From NCBI RefSeq assembly GCF_003255815.1, contig NC_037680.1:24086470-24150469 (forward strand): a stretch of 64,000 nucleotides of DNA, read 5' to 3'. The DNA is from Theropithecus gelada. Its lineage: Eukaryota > Chordata > Mammalia > Primates > Cercopithecidae. Shown here piece after piece: positions 1 to 12,145 of the stretch (positions within the stretch are counted from its first letter, which is position 1; every line of letters starts with the position of its first letter). The notes beneath the pieces were generated by a model. It was not told the origin of the DNA. It searched no databases and worked only from the letters and a program-made list of their open reading frames with translations. Made by a program: the position numbers and the translations under genes.

Positions 1-610
1 CCTAGCATAATAAGATAGCTCAGTAAATATCTAGGGAATTAAGGGGTCCCTTTATTGTACTATGCTCTCATCTATAGGATTCACAAGAGATGAGGTTGCT
101 TCTAACTGAACAGAGGTTTTCCCTGGATATTAACAATCGTTTTTTCAGAATCCTTTTTGTTTGTTTTCTTTTAGTCTCTTCTCAAGGAAGAAGGTGTCCA
201 TTACTTACTCCAATGCAAACTCCTCTATTCGATTTGTTCCCGTCTATATCAAGTGAGATCTATAAACTTAGAGTCCAACTTCTGCTCTGCCTCTCCACCA
301 GTCTCTTCAAGAAACATCACCTTCCTTAAAGAAAACCAACATTTGTATCAGACAGTAATTGATATTAAGACATGATGGTAAATCCAGTTAAAACATTAAT
401 TTTGTATAAGATGTATAACTGAAAATTCAGGCAAATTACAGCATGTTTTTAAGTAGTCAGTGGAATATAAAAGAGGAAATCTAATTCCTATGAGCAGCAT
501 AGGACAGTAAATAGTGGAGAGAAGTTTAAGAAATACAGAAAATACTAACCGTAGCGCACTACTTGGTTCTAGTGTAAAATATGTATATACTCCTATTAGT
601 AAGGAGGGGT
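1..610. other. Single-copy AT-rich DNA, no gene seen
   Basis: I recognise no exon, RNA gene or repeat family here. The only ORF of note (90-329) has no family resemblance and is the length expected by chance in AT-rich DNA. Confidence 0.5.
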
Positions 611-960
611 AGGTGATGCTATAGTAACAAACACACCCTGAATTTCAGAGGATGGAAAGAATGTTTCTTTCTCACTCACACTGAATATGATTTCCAAAGT
701 TGGTGGAGCCTCAGCTCTGTGTGGTCCTCACTCTGGTGGCCAGGATAAGAAAGAACAGCCATTCTCTGGAACAGTCTTTTTAGGGAGAAAGATGGAGAAT
801 GCATTACCTATCTTGCACTGGCTCTTAAAGCTTCCACATGTTACTTCCATTCTCATTTTGTAGTTCAAAGAAATTGAGGTGGCCATGTCAATTCCACTGT
901 GGAAGAGAAATGCAACTTTACCTTCTGCCTAGAAAGACATTGCAGGTATTTGGTGAACAA
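611..960 (+). repeat. Degenerate ancient interspersed repeat, family unassigned
   Basis: The stretch opens with 'gctatagtaacaaacac' and then 'tttctttctcactcacac', and ends near 'ggtatttggtgaacaac'. This order resembles a common old mammalian interspersed repeat that begins '..gtaacaaacaccccaaaatctcagtgg' and ends '..ggtttggtgaacac'. The match is from memory and diverged, so I do not name the family. It could also be unique DNA. Confidence 0.35.
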
Positions 961-3080
961 CAACAATGTAACACTCGTAAAAAAGCAAAATAAGTTTCAA
1001 ATTTTTTTTCAATTACTTTTCAACTTTAAGAATTGACTTATAAGGAAAGCATGGAGGACAATTTTGGAATGTAAATGTTAGCATTGCCTAAAATGCTAAA
1101 TCAAAAAACCTTTGTTTCTATCCCATAGCCTCTTAAATAAGATTCCATTTCCATAGAAACTAGCACCTCCCTGCAGCCTTTTTGTCACTACCCTCCTACA
1201 CAAATATTATTGCAAAACGGTGCTGAATGGAACTTCTCTCGACGCTTCAGAATTTTGACTGAAGAGTCAAAGCTGAGGGGAATAGGCAACAGGTGGCTCA
1301 TATTCCATAAAAAGACATGCTCCCCCACCTCATCCAGCTGATGTAAGCAGAAAACTAGAACATATTTGAATGCATTGAATGAGTGAGCTGCAGGCATAGA
1401 GGGAGAGTGTTTTGCATTCTTTCCTCCCTCTCCTTTCAAGCCTACCAAGAAGGACTATAAGAAAATTATTCATATAAATTGGAGTATCTGTCAAAAAGGA
1501 AGACTCGCATCTTCATCTCCTGAGGAAAGCTTACTGAGCCATAGGAGTTCATTAGCCCCATGCTCGTCCTGACAGCAGAGTAGAAGGTAGGAAAGCTCTA
1601 AGGAGAGTTTCACATATATCTCAAGGAGTTTGTTTGGAGTTATGCAAACATGGGGACTGGTCCCTCTTCTCTCTGAGTGAGAAATAGCTGGAGCATCTGC
1701 AACACAGAGCAAGATGACACAGCAGTAGTGGGGCAGCCTACGACATCCACATTTTGTATGACAAAGATGTGTGAGTGTTTCGTGGATCAAATGGAGGCCT
1801 TGGAAGCCTCCTGTGTCATGGGAACTGCACCCCTAAGAAACTGTTGAGTAGTCAGCCAGGGGTAGGAGATGAGAGAGATGAGAGGTCAGCCATAGAATGC
1901 ACCATCCATCTCAGAAAGCCTCCGGGAGATGGGGGCCTCTGAGGAGCCCATAAAAAGTGCAGGATCAGCATTTGGATGACTGCCACACAGACTTTCACCT
2001 CACCCCAGACCCTTTGAGAGCCCAACAATGCTGAGACCCAAGGGAAACCCAGAATAGCAGAAAGAAAGGCAGAGAGGGAGTGACAGGGCAAAAGAAAGAA
2101 AAAGGAATAAATAAAGCAAAGCATACCTCACTTCTGCATTGCAGGACCCAAGCCACAAGTCAAAGTTCAGATAGAAAAAGAGGAGATACTTTAATTTTGA
2201 TGTGAAATTAATGTTTTGTTCTAGACTTGATTTTAAACACTGAGGATAAAAAAATCTGTGGAATTTGTCTTCAAAGAACAGGGACAGGAAGAATTGCAGA
2301 GTACATTAGATGAGCCAATTAATGCAACAAAATAAAGAATGTTCACGTTGGGACCATTCCGAAATACATTTGTCTATTTCTCATGTCCTTTTCTCTCCTA
2401 CAATGTTTGAAGAGCATGGATCTGGGCAGACGGGCTGAGCAACATGGGACTGACATGAATGGCACTGAGCTGACCATCAGGCAAGGAGCCCAGACTCCAG
2501 GTGATCTCATAGAATGTATTCATGGATGGAACCAAAATTGAAAGCCTGGCAAGCAGTCTAGTGGAAGTGTCAATCCAAAGGGGACAGAGACAGAATCTAA
2601 CTGGAGGGCACAGCATAAGAAGTGAGAACATTGATCTGGCGGAGGTTCAAAGAGAAGACGTGAGATAGGTCATGGAGATATTTCTGGTTATTGGAGCACT
2701 GTTTCAGGCACATTTTACACTGAGTTCAACTGGCTTTACTCTTCTGAACCATATTAGATACCACCTAGAAAACCTTCTTTCTATTTCTGGCATTGAGATT
2801 CTACCCATTCTTCTAGGATACCTATAAAGCCACCATCTTCACAAGATATGCTTACCTGCCTATTCTGTACTACCTAGCTGGAAATCATCTCCCTGCCCCT
2901 AGATTCCAATATAATGGTGATATTTTCACTTACATATAATAGTGTCCCTGTGTCTGCCAATACTGGATGTGAAAATCAGGCAAGATATCAGTTATTTATA
3001 CACAGGACATATTTAGGAAGTATTTGTTAGATGAATATTGCTGTGAAAATAAATTCACAACTTCGAATAAATTTGAGCCT
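961..3080. other. Unassigned non-coding stretch before the first THE1
   Basis: No repeat family, RNA gene or exon is recognised. Several antisense ORFs of 77-99 codons lie at 1188-2631 without family resemblance, consistent splice signals or a shared frame. The part at 1500-2120 is purine-rich on the plus strand, which keeps antisense frames open. It could be a very old LTR that I cannot name. Confidence 0.4.
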
Positions 3081-3449
3081 TAATAAGGTTTGGCTGTGTC
3101 CCCACTAAAATCTCATCTTGAATTGTAGTTCCCATAATCCCCATGTGTCAAGGGCGGGACCAGGTGGAGATAATTGAATGATTGTGGTGGTTATCTCCAT
3201 GCTATTCTCATGATAGTGAGTGAGTTCTCAGGGGATCTGATGGATTTATAAAGCACTTTTCCCCTTTTGCTCATTCTTCTGCTTCCTGCCACCACTTGGA
3301 AGATTCCTTGCTTCCCCTTCTGGCATGTTTTTAAGTTTCCTGAACCTGCCCCAGCCATGCTGAACTGTGAGTCAATTAAATCTCTTTCCTTTACAAATTA
3401 CCCAGTCTCAGGTATGTCTTTATTAGCAGCATGAGAACAGACAAATACA
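3081..3449 (+). repeat. 5' LTR of THE1 (ERVL-MaLR)
   Basis: The sequence follows the THE1 LTR: the 'ggtttggctgtgtcccca' start, the 'aaatctcatcttgaattgta' block (one base altered), the 'gagtcaattaaatctctttcc' region with the polyadenylation context, and the end 'agcagcatgagaacagac..ataca'. The first bases have decayed from TG to TA. The flank at 3076-3080 is 'agcct', matching 'agctt' after the 3' LTR at four of five positions, as expected for the 5-bp duplication of this class. Confidence 0.95.
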
Positions 3450-5033
3450 GTAAATTGGTACCGGATAGTGGGGTGCTGCTGTAAAGATACCCTAGAATGT
3501 GAAAGCAACTTTAGAACTGGGAAACAGCTAGAGGCTGAAACAGTTTGGAGGGCTCAGAAGAAGATAGGAAAATGTGGGAAAGTTTAAAACTTCCTAGAGA
3601 CTTGGAGGGCTCAGAGACAGGAAGATGTAAGAAAATTTAGAACTTCCCAAAGACTTATTAAATGGCTTTGACCAAAATGCTAATAGTGATATGGACAAAA
3701 TGTCCAGGCTGAGGTGGCCTCAGATGGAGATAAAGAACTTGTTGGGAACTGGAATAAAGGTCACTCTTGCTATACAGAGACTGGTGTTATTTTGCCCCTG
3801 CCCTAGAGATATGTGGAACTTTGTACTTGAGAGAGATGATTTAGGCTACCTGGTAGAAGAAATTTCTAAGTGGCAAAGCATTCAAGAGGAAGCAGAGCAT
3901 GAAAGTTTGGAAAACTTTCAGCCTGATCATGTGATGGAAAAGAAATTCCCATTTTCTGGGAGAAATTCAAGCCTGCTGTAGAAATTTGCATAAGTAAAAA
4001 GGAGTCAAATGTTAATCACCAAGACAATGCAGGGAGTGTCTCCAGGGCATGTCAGAGGCCTTCACGGCAGCCCCTCCCATCACAGGCCTGGAGGCCTAGG
4101 AGGGAAAAATGGTTTTCTGAGCTGGGCTGAGGGCCCCCCTGCTCTACGTGGCCTTGGGACAAGGTGCCCTGCATCCCAGCTGCTTCAGCTCCAGCTGTGG
4201 CTAAAAGGGGCCAATATACAGGTCAGGCCATTGCTTCAGAGGGAGCAAGCCCCAAGCCTTGGCAGCTTACACATGGTACTGGGCCTACAGGGGCAAAGAA
4301 GTCAAGAATTGATGTTTGGAAACCTTTGCCTAGATTTTAGAGGATATATGGAAATGCCTGGATGTCCAGACAGAAGTATGCTTTAGGGCAGACCCTTCTT
4401 GGATAACCTTTGCTAGGGCAGTGCTGAAGGGAAATGTGGGGTCAGAGCTCCACACAGAGCTCCCTTGGGACACTGTTTAGTGGAGTTGTGAGAAAACGGC
4501 CACTGTCCTCCAGACCCCAGAATGGTAGATCCATTGATAGTTTGCTCCATGCACCTGGAAAAGCCAGACACACTCAATGCCAGCCCACAAAGGCAGGTGG
4601 GAGGGGATCTGTACCCTAAAAAGCCATAGCCACAGAGTCGGAGCTGCCTAAGGGTATGGGTGCCCACCTCTTAGAGCAACATAACCTGGATATGAGACAT
4701 GGAGTCACAGAATATTATTTTGCAGCTTTAAGATTACTGCCTTGTTGAATTTCTTGAATGGGGCCTGTAGTCTCCCTTTTTGGGCCAATTTCTCCATTTA
4801 AAATAGGTGTATTTACCCCATGCTTGTGCTCCCATTGTATCTAGGAAGTAACCAGCTTGCTTTTGATTTTACAGGCTCATAGACTGAAGGGACTTGCCTT
4901 GTCATAGATGAGACTTTGAACTTGGACTTTTGGGTTAATGCTGGAATGAATTAAGACTTTGGAGAACGGTTGGAAAGGCATGATTGTGTTTTGAAATGTG
5001 AGGACATGCGATTTGGGAGGGCCCGGGGTGGAA
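3450..5033 (+). mobile_element. THE1 internal region, non-autonomous MaLR
   Basis: About 1.58 kb lies between two same-orientation THE1 LTRs. It starts 'gtaaattggtaccgga' and continues through 'gtggggtgctgctgtaaaga' and 'tggctttgaccaaaatgcta', all hallmarks of THE1 internal sequence. MaLRs have no pol or env and were mobilised by ERVL-type machinery. A 96-codon frame at 3691-3981 is the decayed remnant of the gag-like stretch shared with the second THE1. Relative to that copy it lacks a block of about 39 bp and a shorter one of about 10 bp. Other ORFs here (4009-4386, 4413-4667, 4434-4619) are chance frames. No function is expected. Confidence 0.93.
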
Positions 5034-5405
5034 TGATATGGTTAGCCTTTGTGTCACCACCCAAATCTCAACTTGTAGTTCCCGCAATCCCCATGTGTCA
5101 TAGGTGAGACCTGGTGCGAGGTAATTGAATCATGTGGGTGGTTACCTCCATGATGTTCTCATGATAGTGAGTGAGTTCTTAGGCAATCCGATGGTTTTGT
5201 AAGGGCCTTTTCCCCTTTTTGCTCATACTTCTCCTTCCTGCTGCCATGTGAAGAAAGACGTGTTTGCTTCCCCTTCTGCAATAATTGTAAGTTTTCTGAG
5301 GCCTCCCCAGCCATGCCAGACTATGAGTCAATTAAATCTCTTTCCTTTATAAATTACTCAGTCTCAGGTATGTCTTTATTAGCAGCATAAGAACGGACTA
5401 ATACA
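5034..5405 (+). repeat. 3' LTR of THE1 (ERVL-MaLR)
   Basis: It begins 'tgatatggtt' directly after the purine-rich 'tttgggagggcccggggtgg' and ends 'gaacggactaataca'. It is 372 bp, close to the 369-bp 5' LTR. The next five bases, 'agctt', pair with 'agcct' upstream of the 5' LTR, so the whole element (3081-5405) is one insertion rather than an assembly of fragments. Confidence 0.95.
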
Positions 5406-5754
5406 AGCTTGATTTTTAAGTTGCAAAGGAAGTTGCAGATGAAGTTAACATCAATAAGTGGTATTTTTAAACAACCACATTTACATATTGATGTGACAAG
5501 CAGCATGCCAAATAAAGTAAATACGTTGATCTCCACTTTCTGAGAGCAACTCACAACCTTATGATTTTGTGACATCTACAAAAGTCTTGACTAGAAAGAC
5601 GTGGAATGCTGTGAAGCCAAAAAAATAGTTTACAAGCGGAGCAGAACATTTGATGCTGTCCAGGGGAAGATAAGATGATAGGTAGTAGTAAAATAATTGG
5701 TGGAATTATGCATAAGAAATTATCATTATTTTTTCTTTTGGAACTACCATAAAA

Positions 5755-5920
5755 CAGATAGTATTGAACTTGCAGACAGAAGACGTACTAGTCTTTTTCA
5801 TGTTCTAATCTTGTAAGTGTTGAATTTAGGCAAGTCCTTAACTTCTTTGAGTTTTCTTTTTTTCCTGGAAAATGAAAGTGTTGAACTAGATGAGTGGGCT
5901 TCAATTATTTTTAAAATCAG
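5755..5920 (+). repeat. MIR-type SINE fragment
   Basis: The MIR core reads as 'taggcaagtccttaacttct', followed by a decayed 'cctggaaaatgaaagtgttg' and 'aactagatgagtgg', matching the 'gggcaagtcacttaacctct..aaaatg..ggactagatga' order of MIR-like SINEs. Boundaries are approximate. Confidence 0.6.
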
Positions 5921-7227
5921 TAAACATTTTTCCCAAATGGTTGTAGAGAATTGAAATGTAAAAAATATTTAGATTCTATATTTTGCAATGGAAATTTTTT
6001 TTACCTGCAGAGAGGAAAATATACTTCTCAATGAATTTTCTCAGTTAATTTTTTTTTTTTAAAGAAGAAGATTAAGGCAAGTGTAAGGCCTAAAGTTATA
6101 GAACCCAAGGCATGGAAAGGTTCAGGACATAAGTTGGCCCACTCACCATTCTGGATTTGTAAATAACTATACTACTGTATATTCTAGGGTTCATTTTGCC
6201 TGCTGAAACTTCCTGAGCATTTTGTAAACTTTTCTTTTCCTTTTAGCTATGTATTTATATAATGCTGAAACCTTAGAGACTTAGTGTTCAAAAATGGAAA
6301 TATATATGCCTTATGAGTATATATGCATTCTCAGAGATTCATATAAGCTATAAGAACAGCCAATAACTGTGTGTAGATCTACAATATAGAGGAGAAAATG
6401 AGCAAATATTATTTAAAGTTAAGACACTGTGGTTGGTCATTAGAGAAACTGAAGTGACCTCCTAGGTTACTCTCAAGGACTTTTATATTGGAAGGTAATA
6501 AGATTTTTTACACAGGGTTTTCCATGCTCCAAAATGTTTATTCCACTGTAAAACACCTCATTATTCAAAAGAAAGGGCAAATAATGTGAGAAAAAGTCTG
6601 ATTTGAAAAGATGGGCCCATGCCTCCATTTGCTCAGGTTTTCAGGGAGAAGAATTTTAGGATCTTTAGAGCAGAAAAATGAACATGGACATTAATGCACT
6701 TCTCCCAAAGCAACCATTTGGAAAATCCTAGTTTTGATTGAGTACTACCAAAGACCATGCTTCTTCCTTCACGTTATTTTTGAAATAGGATAGATCCCAG
6801 CTTTATGAAACCAAACACAGAAGAATAATACTTGTTCTCAAGCCAATTGGAGGAGGGTGTTCAAGTCATCACAAATATTATCATAAACAGAAAAATAACA
6901 CTGGCAACATCATTTGATCTTTGTGCCAATGGTGAAATTAATGTCATATGCTCACCCTGATGGATCACTGAAAGTAAGTTTGCACAAAATGTGCCTAAAA
7001 GCAATGGTATCTTCTCTTACTTATATTTTCCCTTATGACAAGTTGTACAGTCCTCATAAACATGCCTGTCTCCTTGAGGATTGAGAATAGAAGTTAGGAA
7101 GCTTAAAAATTAGTTTCATCTAGAGATATTTTGTTCTTCCTTGAAAAACAAAGAGAGGAACAAGCATAAACAAAACTTTCCAGAGATATCAATATTTTCA
7201 GTAGGCAAAAGCTTCTCTCATTCTCCC
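5921..7227. other. AT-rich spacer between the two opposed THE1 elements
   Basis: With 5406-5920 this forms the 1.8-kb loop between the inverted THE1 pair. I see short A/T runs and alternating 'atatatgc' tracts near 6300, and no exon or RNA gene. Confidence 0.5.
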
Positions 7228-7610
7228 TGTATTGGTCTGTTTTCATGCTGCTGATAAAGACATACCTGAGACTAGGCAATTCACAAAAGAAAGAGGTTTA
7301 ATGGACTTACAGTTCCACATAGCTGAGGAGGCTTCACAATCGTGGTGGAAGGAAAGGAGGAGCAAGTCACATCTTACATGGAGCAGCCGGGAAAGAGAGA
7401 GGATGAGTGCCAAGTGAAAGGGGTTTCCCCCTATAAAATCATCAGATCTCCTGAGACTTTATTCACCACTACCTACCACAAGAACATTATCAGAGAAACT
7501 GCCCCCATGATTCAATTATCTCTCGTTGGGTCCCCCCAACAACATATGGGCATTATGGGAGTACAATTCAAGATGAGATTTGGGTGGGGACATAGAGTCA
7601 AACCATTTGT
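7228..7610 (-). repeat. 3' LTR of second THE1 (minus strand)
   Basis: In plus-strand reading it starts 'tgtattggtctgttttcatg', continues 'ctgataaagacatacctgag', and ends 'agtcaaaccatttgt', the reverse complement of a THE1 LTR. The preceding bases (7223-7227, 'ctccc') match 'ctcca' after the other LTR at four of five positions. Confidence 0.95.
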
Positions 7611-9192
7611 TTCTGCCCCTGGCCCCTTCCAAATCTCATTTCCTCACATTTCAAAACACAGTCATGCCTTCCCAGCAGTCCCCCAAAGTCTTAACTCATT
7701 TTAGCATTAACTCAAAAGTCCACAGTTCAAAGTCTCATATGAGACAAGGCAAGTTCCTTTTGCTTATGAGCCTGTAAAAGCAAAAGCAAGTTAGTTACTT
7801 CCTAGATATAATGAGGGTATGGGTTTTGGATAAATATAGCCATTCAAAATGGGAGAAATTAGCCAAAACAAAGGGGCTACAGGGTCTCATACAAGTCCAA
7901 AATCCAGCAGGGCAGTAAAATCTTAAAGCTCCAAAATGATCTCCTTTGACTCAATGTCTCACATCTGGGACATGCTGATACAAGAGGTAGGTTCCCATGG
8001 TCTTGGGCAGCTCTACCTCTGTGGCTTTGCAGGGTACAGCTTCCTCCCAGCTGCTTTCACAGGCTGGCATTGAGTGTCTATAGCTTTTTCAGGCATACAG
8101 TGCAAGCGGTTAATGTATCTATCATTCTGGGGTCAGGAAGATGGTGGCCCTCTTCTCACAGCTCCACTAGGCAGTGCCCCAGTAGGGACTCTGTGTGGGG
8201 GCTCCAAGCCCACATGCCCACATTACCCTTCTGCACTCCTCTAGCAGAGGTTCTCCATGAGGGCCCCACCCCTGCAGCAAAGATCTGCCTGGGCATCCAG
8301 GTGTTTCCATACAACCTCTGAAATCTAGGAGGTTCCCAAACCCCAATTTTTGACTTCTGTGCACTCACAAGCTCAAATCACATGGAAGCTACCAAGACTT
8401 GGGGCTTGTACCCTCTGAAGCCACAGCCTGAGCTCTATGTTGACCCTTTTAGACACAGCTGGAGTGGCCAGGACATGGGACACCAAATCCCTAGGCTGCA
8501 CACAGCGCAGGGACCCTGGGCCTGTCCCATGAAACCATTTTGTCCTCCTAGGCCTCTGGGCCTGTGATGAGAGGGACTGCCATGAAGACCTCTGACATGC
8601 CCTGGAGACATTCTCCCCATTGTCTTGGGGATTAACATTTGGCTCCTTGTTACTTATGCAAATTTCTGCAGCCAGTTGAATTTCTCCTCAGAAAATTGGA
8701 TTTTCTTTTCTATCACATTTTCAGGCTACAAATTTTCCAAACTTTTATGCTCTTCTTCTCTTATAAAACTGAATGCCTTTAACAGCACCCAAGTCACCTC
8801 TTGAATGCTTTGCTGCTTAGAAATTTCTTCTGCTAGATACCGTAAATCATCTCTCTCAGGTTCAAAGTTCCACAAATATCTAGGGAAGGGGCAAAATGTC
8901 ACCAGTTTCTTTGCTAAAACATAACAAGAGTCACCTTTGCTCCAGTTCCCAACAAGTTCCTCATCTCCATCTGAGACCGCCTCGACCTGGACCTTATTGT
9001 CCATATTGCTGTCAGCATTTTGGACAAAGCCATTCAACAAGTTTCTAGGAAGTTTCAAACTTTCTTGTATTTTCCTGACTTCTTCTGAGCCCTCCAAACT
9101 GTTCCAACCCCTGCCTGTTACCCAGTTCCAAATTTGCTTCCAATTTTTGAGTACTTTTTCAGCAGCGCCCCACTCTACTGGTACCAATTTGC
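7611..9192 (-). mobile_element. THE1 internal region, minus strand, with gag-like ORF remnant
   Basis: About 1.58 kb of antisense THE1 internal sequence, from 'ttctgcccctggcccctt' to 'ggtaccaatttgc'. On the minus strand a 153-codon open frame spans 9187-8726 and begins five bases inside the internal region. Its first codon is TTG, not ATG, so it has no canonical start. Its C-terminal part shares the 'WNF..ERDD..YL.EEIS' pattern with the frame in the first THE1, so both descend from the same gag-like stretch. MaLR elements are non-autonomous, and I infer no function. ORFs at 8070-8638 are chance frames in conserved GC-richer sequence. Confidence 0.93.
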
Positions 9193-9561
9193 TGTATTAG
9201 TCCATTTTCATGCTGCTGATAAAGACATACTTGAGACTGGAAAGAAAAATAGGTTTAATGGACTTACAGTTTCACATGGCTGGGGAGGCATCATGATTAT
9301 GGTGGAAGGCAAGGAGGAGCAAGTCATGTTTTACATGGATGGCAGCAGGCAAAGAGAGAGAATGAGTGCCAAGTGAAAGGGGTGTCCTCTAATAAAACCA
9401 TCAGATCTCATGAGACTTATTCACTACCATGAGAACAGTATGGGAGAAACTGCTCCCATTATTCAATTATCTCCCACCAGGAACCTCCCACAACACATGG
9501 AAATTGTGGGAGTATAATTCAAGATGAGATTTGGGTAGGGACACAGAGCCAAACCATATCA
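9193..9561 (-). repeat. 5' LTR of second THE1 (minus strand)
   Basis: It reads 'tgtattagtccattttcatg' at the left and 'gagccaaaccatatca' at the right, 369 bp, the same length as the 5' LTR of the first THE1. The flank 'ctcca' (9562-9566) completes the 5-bp duplication with 'ctccc' at 7223-7227, giving one intact minus-strand provirus-like insertion at 7228-9561. Confidence 0.95.
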
Positions 9562-9580
9562 CTCCAATCTCATGTGCCTC

Positions 9581-9621
9581 TCCCAACATCTACATGAACT
9601 TATTTCATGTAGATGTTGGGA
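9581..9621. repeat. Perfect 18-bp inverted repeat, 5-nt loop
   Basis: The left arm 'tcccaacatctacatgaa' (9581-9598) is followed by 'cttat' and then the exact reverse complement (9604-9621). It lies 20 bp beyond the THE1 LTR edge. Perfect pairing with so short a loop in neutral DNA suggests a recent event. Confidence 0.95.
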
Positions 9622-11985
9622 AAATATATTATGAGATGGATCCTCAGAGGTTGGTCAGATTCAATACTGGCAAATGCTTACCATTCTCAATCTTGGTGAC
9701 TTTGCATTCATTATTGTCTTAGTGAAACTTCTCTACTTTTGGCTTGTTGGTTTGTTGTTCTTAATACAGAGTTTAGTACCAAATTAACATATATACTTTT
9801 CCAGGTTATCCATCTCCCCTTTAACTTGCACTTCCTCAGCTCACCCAAAGACAAATAAAAGAGGTATAGTGTGCTCCCGGGTTGGTTCAGCAAAGGCACA
9901 CATACAGCTAAGTATGATTTGCACATGTGAGCTTTTGATTTCATGGTTGCTTCCTGGCCAGGTAGAAGCCGAATTTGAGTGAGGAATCATTCATACTTCT
10001 ATTTGAGAAAGCATGAAAAAAAGGAGGTGCTACAGAATTTTATTGAGGTGTTGAGACTGTCAATGGAAGAATGTATACCTGGGAATTTGTAAGAATCAGT
10101 GCTGATCAATCAAAAGGATGGTTTATAGTGATTCATTATTGAGTTGGGTGGAAAGAGTGTTCTTCTGAGAGGCTTCGGTTATTTGTTTATTTGAAAACTA
10201 ATCAGCCTGAATTTGAAAAATCGAGTGCCACTTTATTTCTAGCTATAGTAAATGTAAACTGATTAATTACATGACTGGACTTGCATTTTACTTGTACTAT
10301 GCATTAAAATAAGACTTCTCTTTATCTTTTTGAGGCATTTTATTATCTAATCTAAAGTTATAAATTTTTTCATTTAAAAAATTTAATTGGTCACATTTTT
10401 ACAAATGTAGTCTTTAGAAAAAACAACAAATACCACTTTGGCAGTCCATAAGCTAGGACTGATAACCAAAGTTCCTTAATATGGCTCTCCATAAACATTG
10501 GCAGAGATTAGGAAGTTGTTGGAGTTGGAGGAATATCACTGGAGGCTTTGGGAGTTTCTTCTGAAGTCATTCTGAATTAGCAGCTAATGGGGAGCTTTCT
10601 TTGATAGTGCTATTATAATTAAATGCAGCTGGATGAAAATCAACCACAAAGGGAACTCGTTTGTTTATCATTACTTCTGACTTTGTTAGCAGATGTTTTT
10701 GAAGCACCATAGTAGCCAGCTTAATTTGTCTCTGAGTAATGTGAAGCAGGTAAACTTTGATTAATAAACTGACAAGTACCCTTCTTAATTTCTTTTCTAA
10801 AGTTTCCTTTGGCGACTCTTATATAGCACATATGTCAAATCCGGAAAGCACACGAATAAACATTCAGTTTCTTTCTATATATGTCAGGCCAGCTGAAATG
10901 GAGGTGTCAGTCGGCGGTGAGCTGGCTTGTCAAATGTTCATCTTGAAAGCTGCTGTAGTAGTATCGCATGTAAGTAGGCTAGTGAAAAAGATAAACACAT
11001 ATGGCACATAAGTCCCAGGCTATAGAACAACAGCTCTCTAAGTTGTAATCACTATTGGTTTTCCATAAGGGACTCAATAATTTTCAGTAAATTGGATCCT
11101 TTATGAGTTTAAACATTAATTCAGCTATTTAAAAAGGGTAATTTTGACATATCCTTTGCTTATAATAAATGCCTCCTCCACTTCTTAACAGGCAGACTTC
11201 CTCACCACCCACTTTGTTCAATACACTCTAACTCCCGCCTGCATCTTCCTTCAGACTGCACTTTCTACCTGAATCCCTTTCCAGTCTTCCACAGTGTACC
11301 TCTCCCATCATTTGAAGAACTCTGAAAAATCACCCCCTGCCCCACTCACCAAATCATTCCCACATACCTGAAAGAATGTGTTATTGTTGTTGTTTTAAAT
11401 GGGCTCAACCAAATTTAAGTATGCAGCATCCACAATTCACACTGCATCCATCAGTAATACACAAAGTCCTGTGTCCTGTGAGTCTTTGTACCTTCAAAAA
11501 TGTTATATTTGCTCAAGATAAAGTTGCTCATGTGTCTCTATGTCCTTTTACTTTTGTGCCCGTGTCTGTTACCAGTTTCACATTGTGATGTCTACATCTG
11601 TTTTTAATTGCCATAATGCCTAGCACAGTCCTGAATACTTATTATGCACTTGAAACTCAGATTTTGATTTTTGATGCTGTCACATTGGCTATTCAGTTAT
11701 TTAGTACTTCTTCAAATTTATTTCTAGACATATGTGTTGGAATGTGTATATTTATGTCTATGTTGATATTCTCACCTGTTTGCTGCACAGAATTCGATTG
11801 GGCTCAAGTTGGCAAAAGATATGAGAAAAAAAAAAACTATGGTGAACTCTGAAGGTCTCTGTAGATAAGCCTGGGGAAATGTAATCTTTGGCACCATCCT
11901 ACTTTCCTTTCTTTAAAGGTCTAATGGACTTTTTAAAATGTTCTTCATGTAAGCAGAGGGAAATAGGTGGAGTGTGAGCTTTGTG
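9622..11985. other. Largely single-copy stretch
   Basis: I recognise no repeat family over this 2.4 kb. The part at 10440-11010 is free of low-complexity sequence and holds several TAAT-type cores ('cttaattt', 'attataatt', 'gattaataaa'). Whether it is conserved cannot be judged from one sequence. ORFs at 10757-11852 are short and isolated. Confidence 0.45.
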
Positions 11986-11989
11986 TCTT

Positions 11990-12145
11990 CGTAGATCTGG
12001 GTCTGGAAAGCAGTGCTCTTTAGCTTCCACTTTCTCATCTGTAAAATTAGGGACAATACCACCTTTTGAGAATTAGAGAGAACACATCTAAAGATCCTGG
12101 TACATTATAGATCCTCCATATGTATTAGCTAATATTATTAGAAAT
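11990..12145 (+). repeat. MIR SINE
   Basis: Diagnostic MIR segments in order: 'tggaaagcagtgctctttag', 'cactttctcatctgtaaaat', 'agggacaatacca', and a tail resembling '..tgtattagctaatattatta'. Confidence 0.8.
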
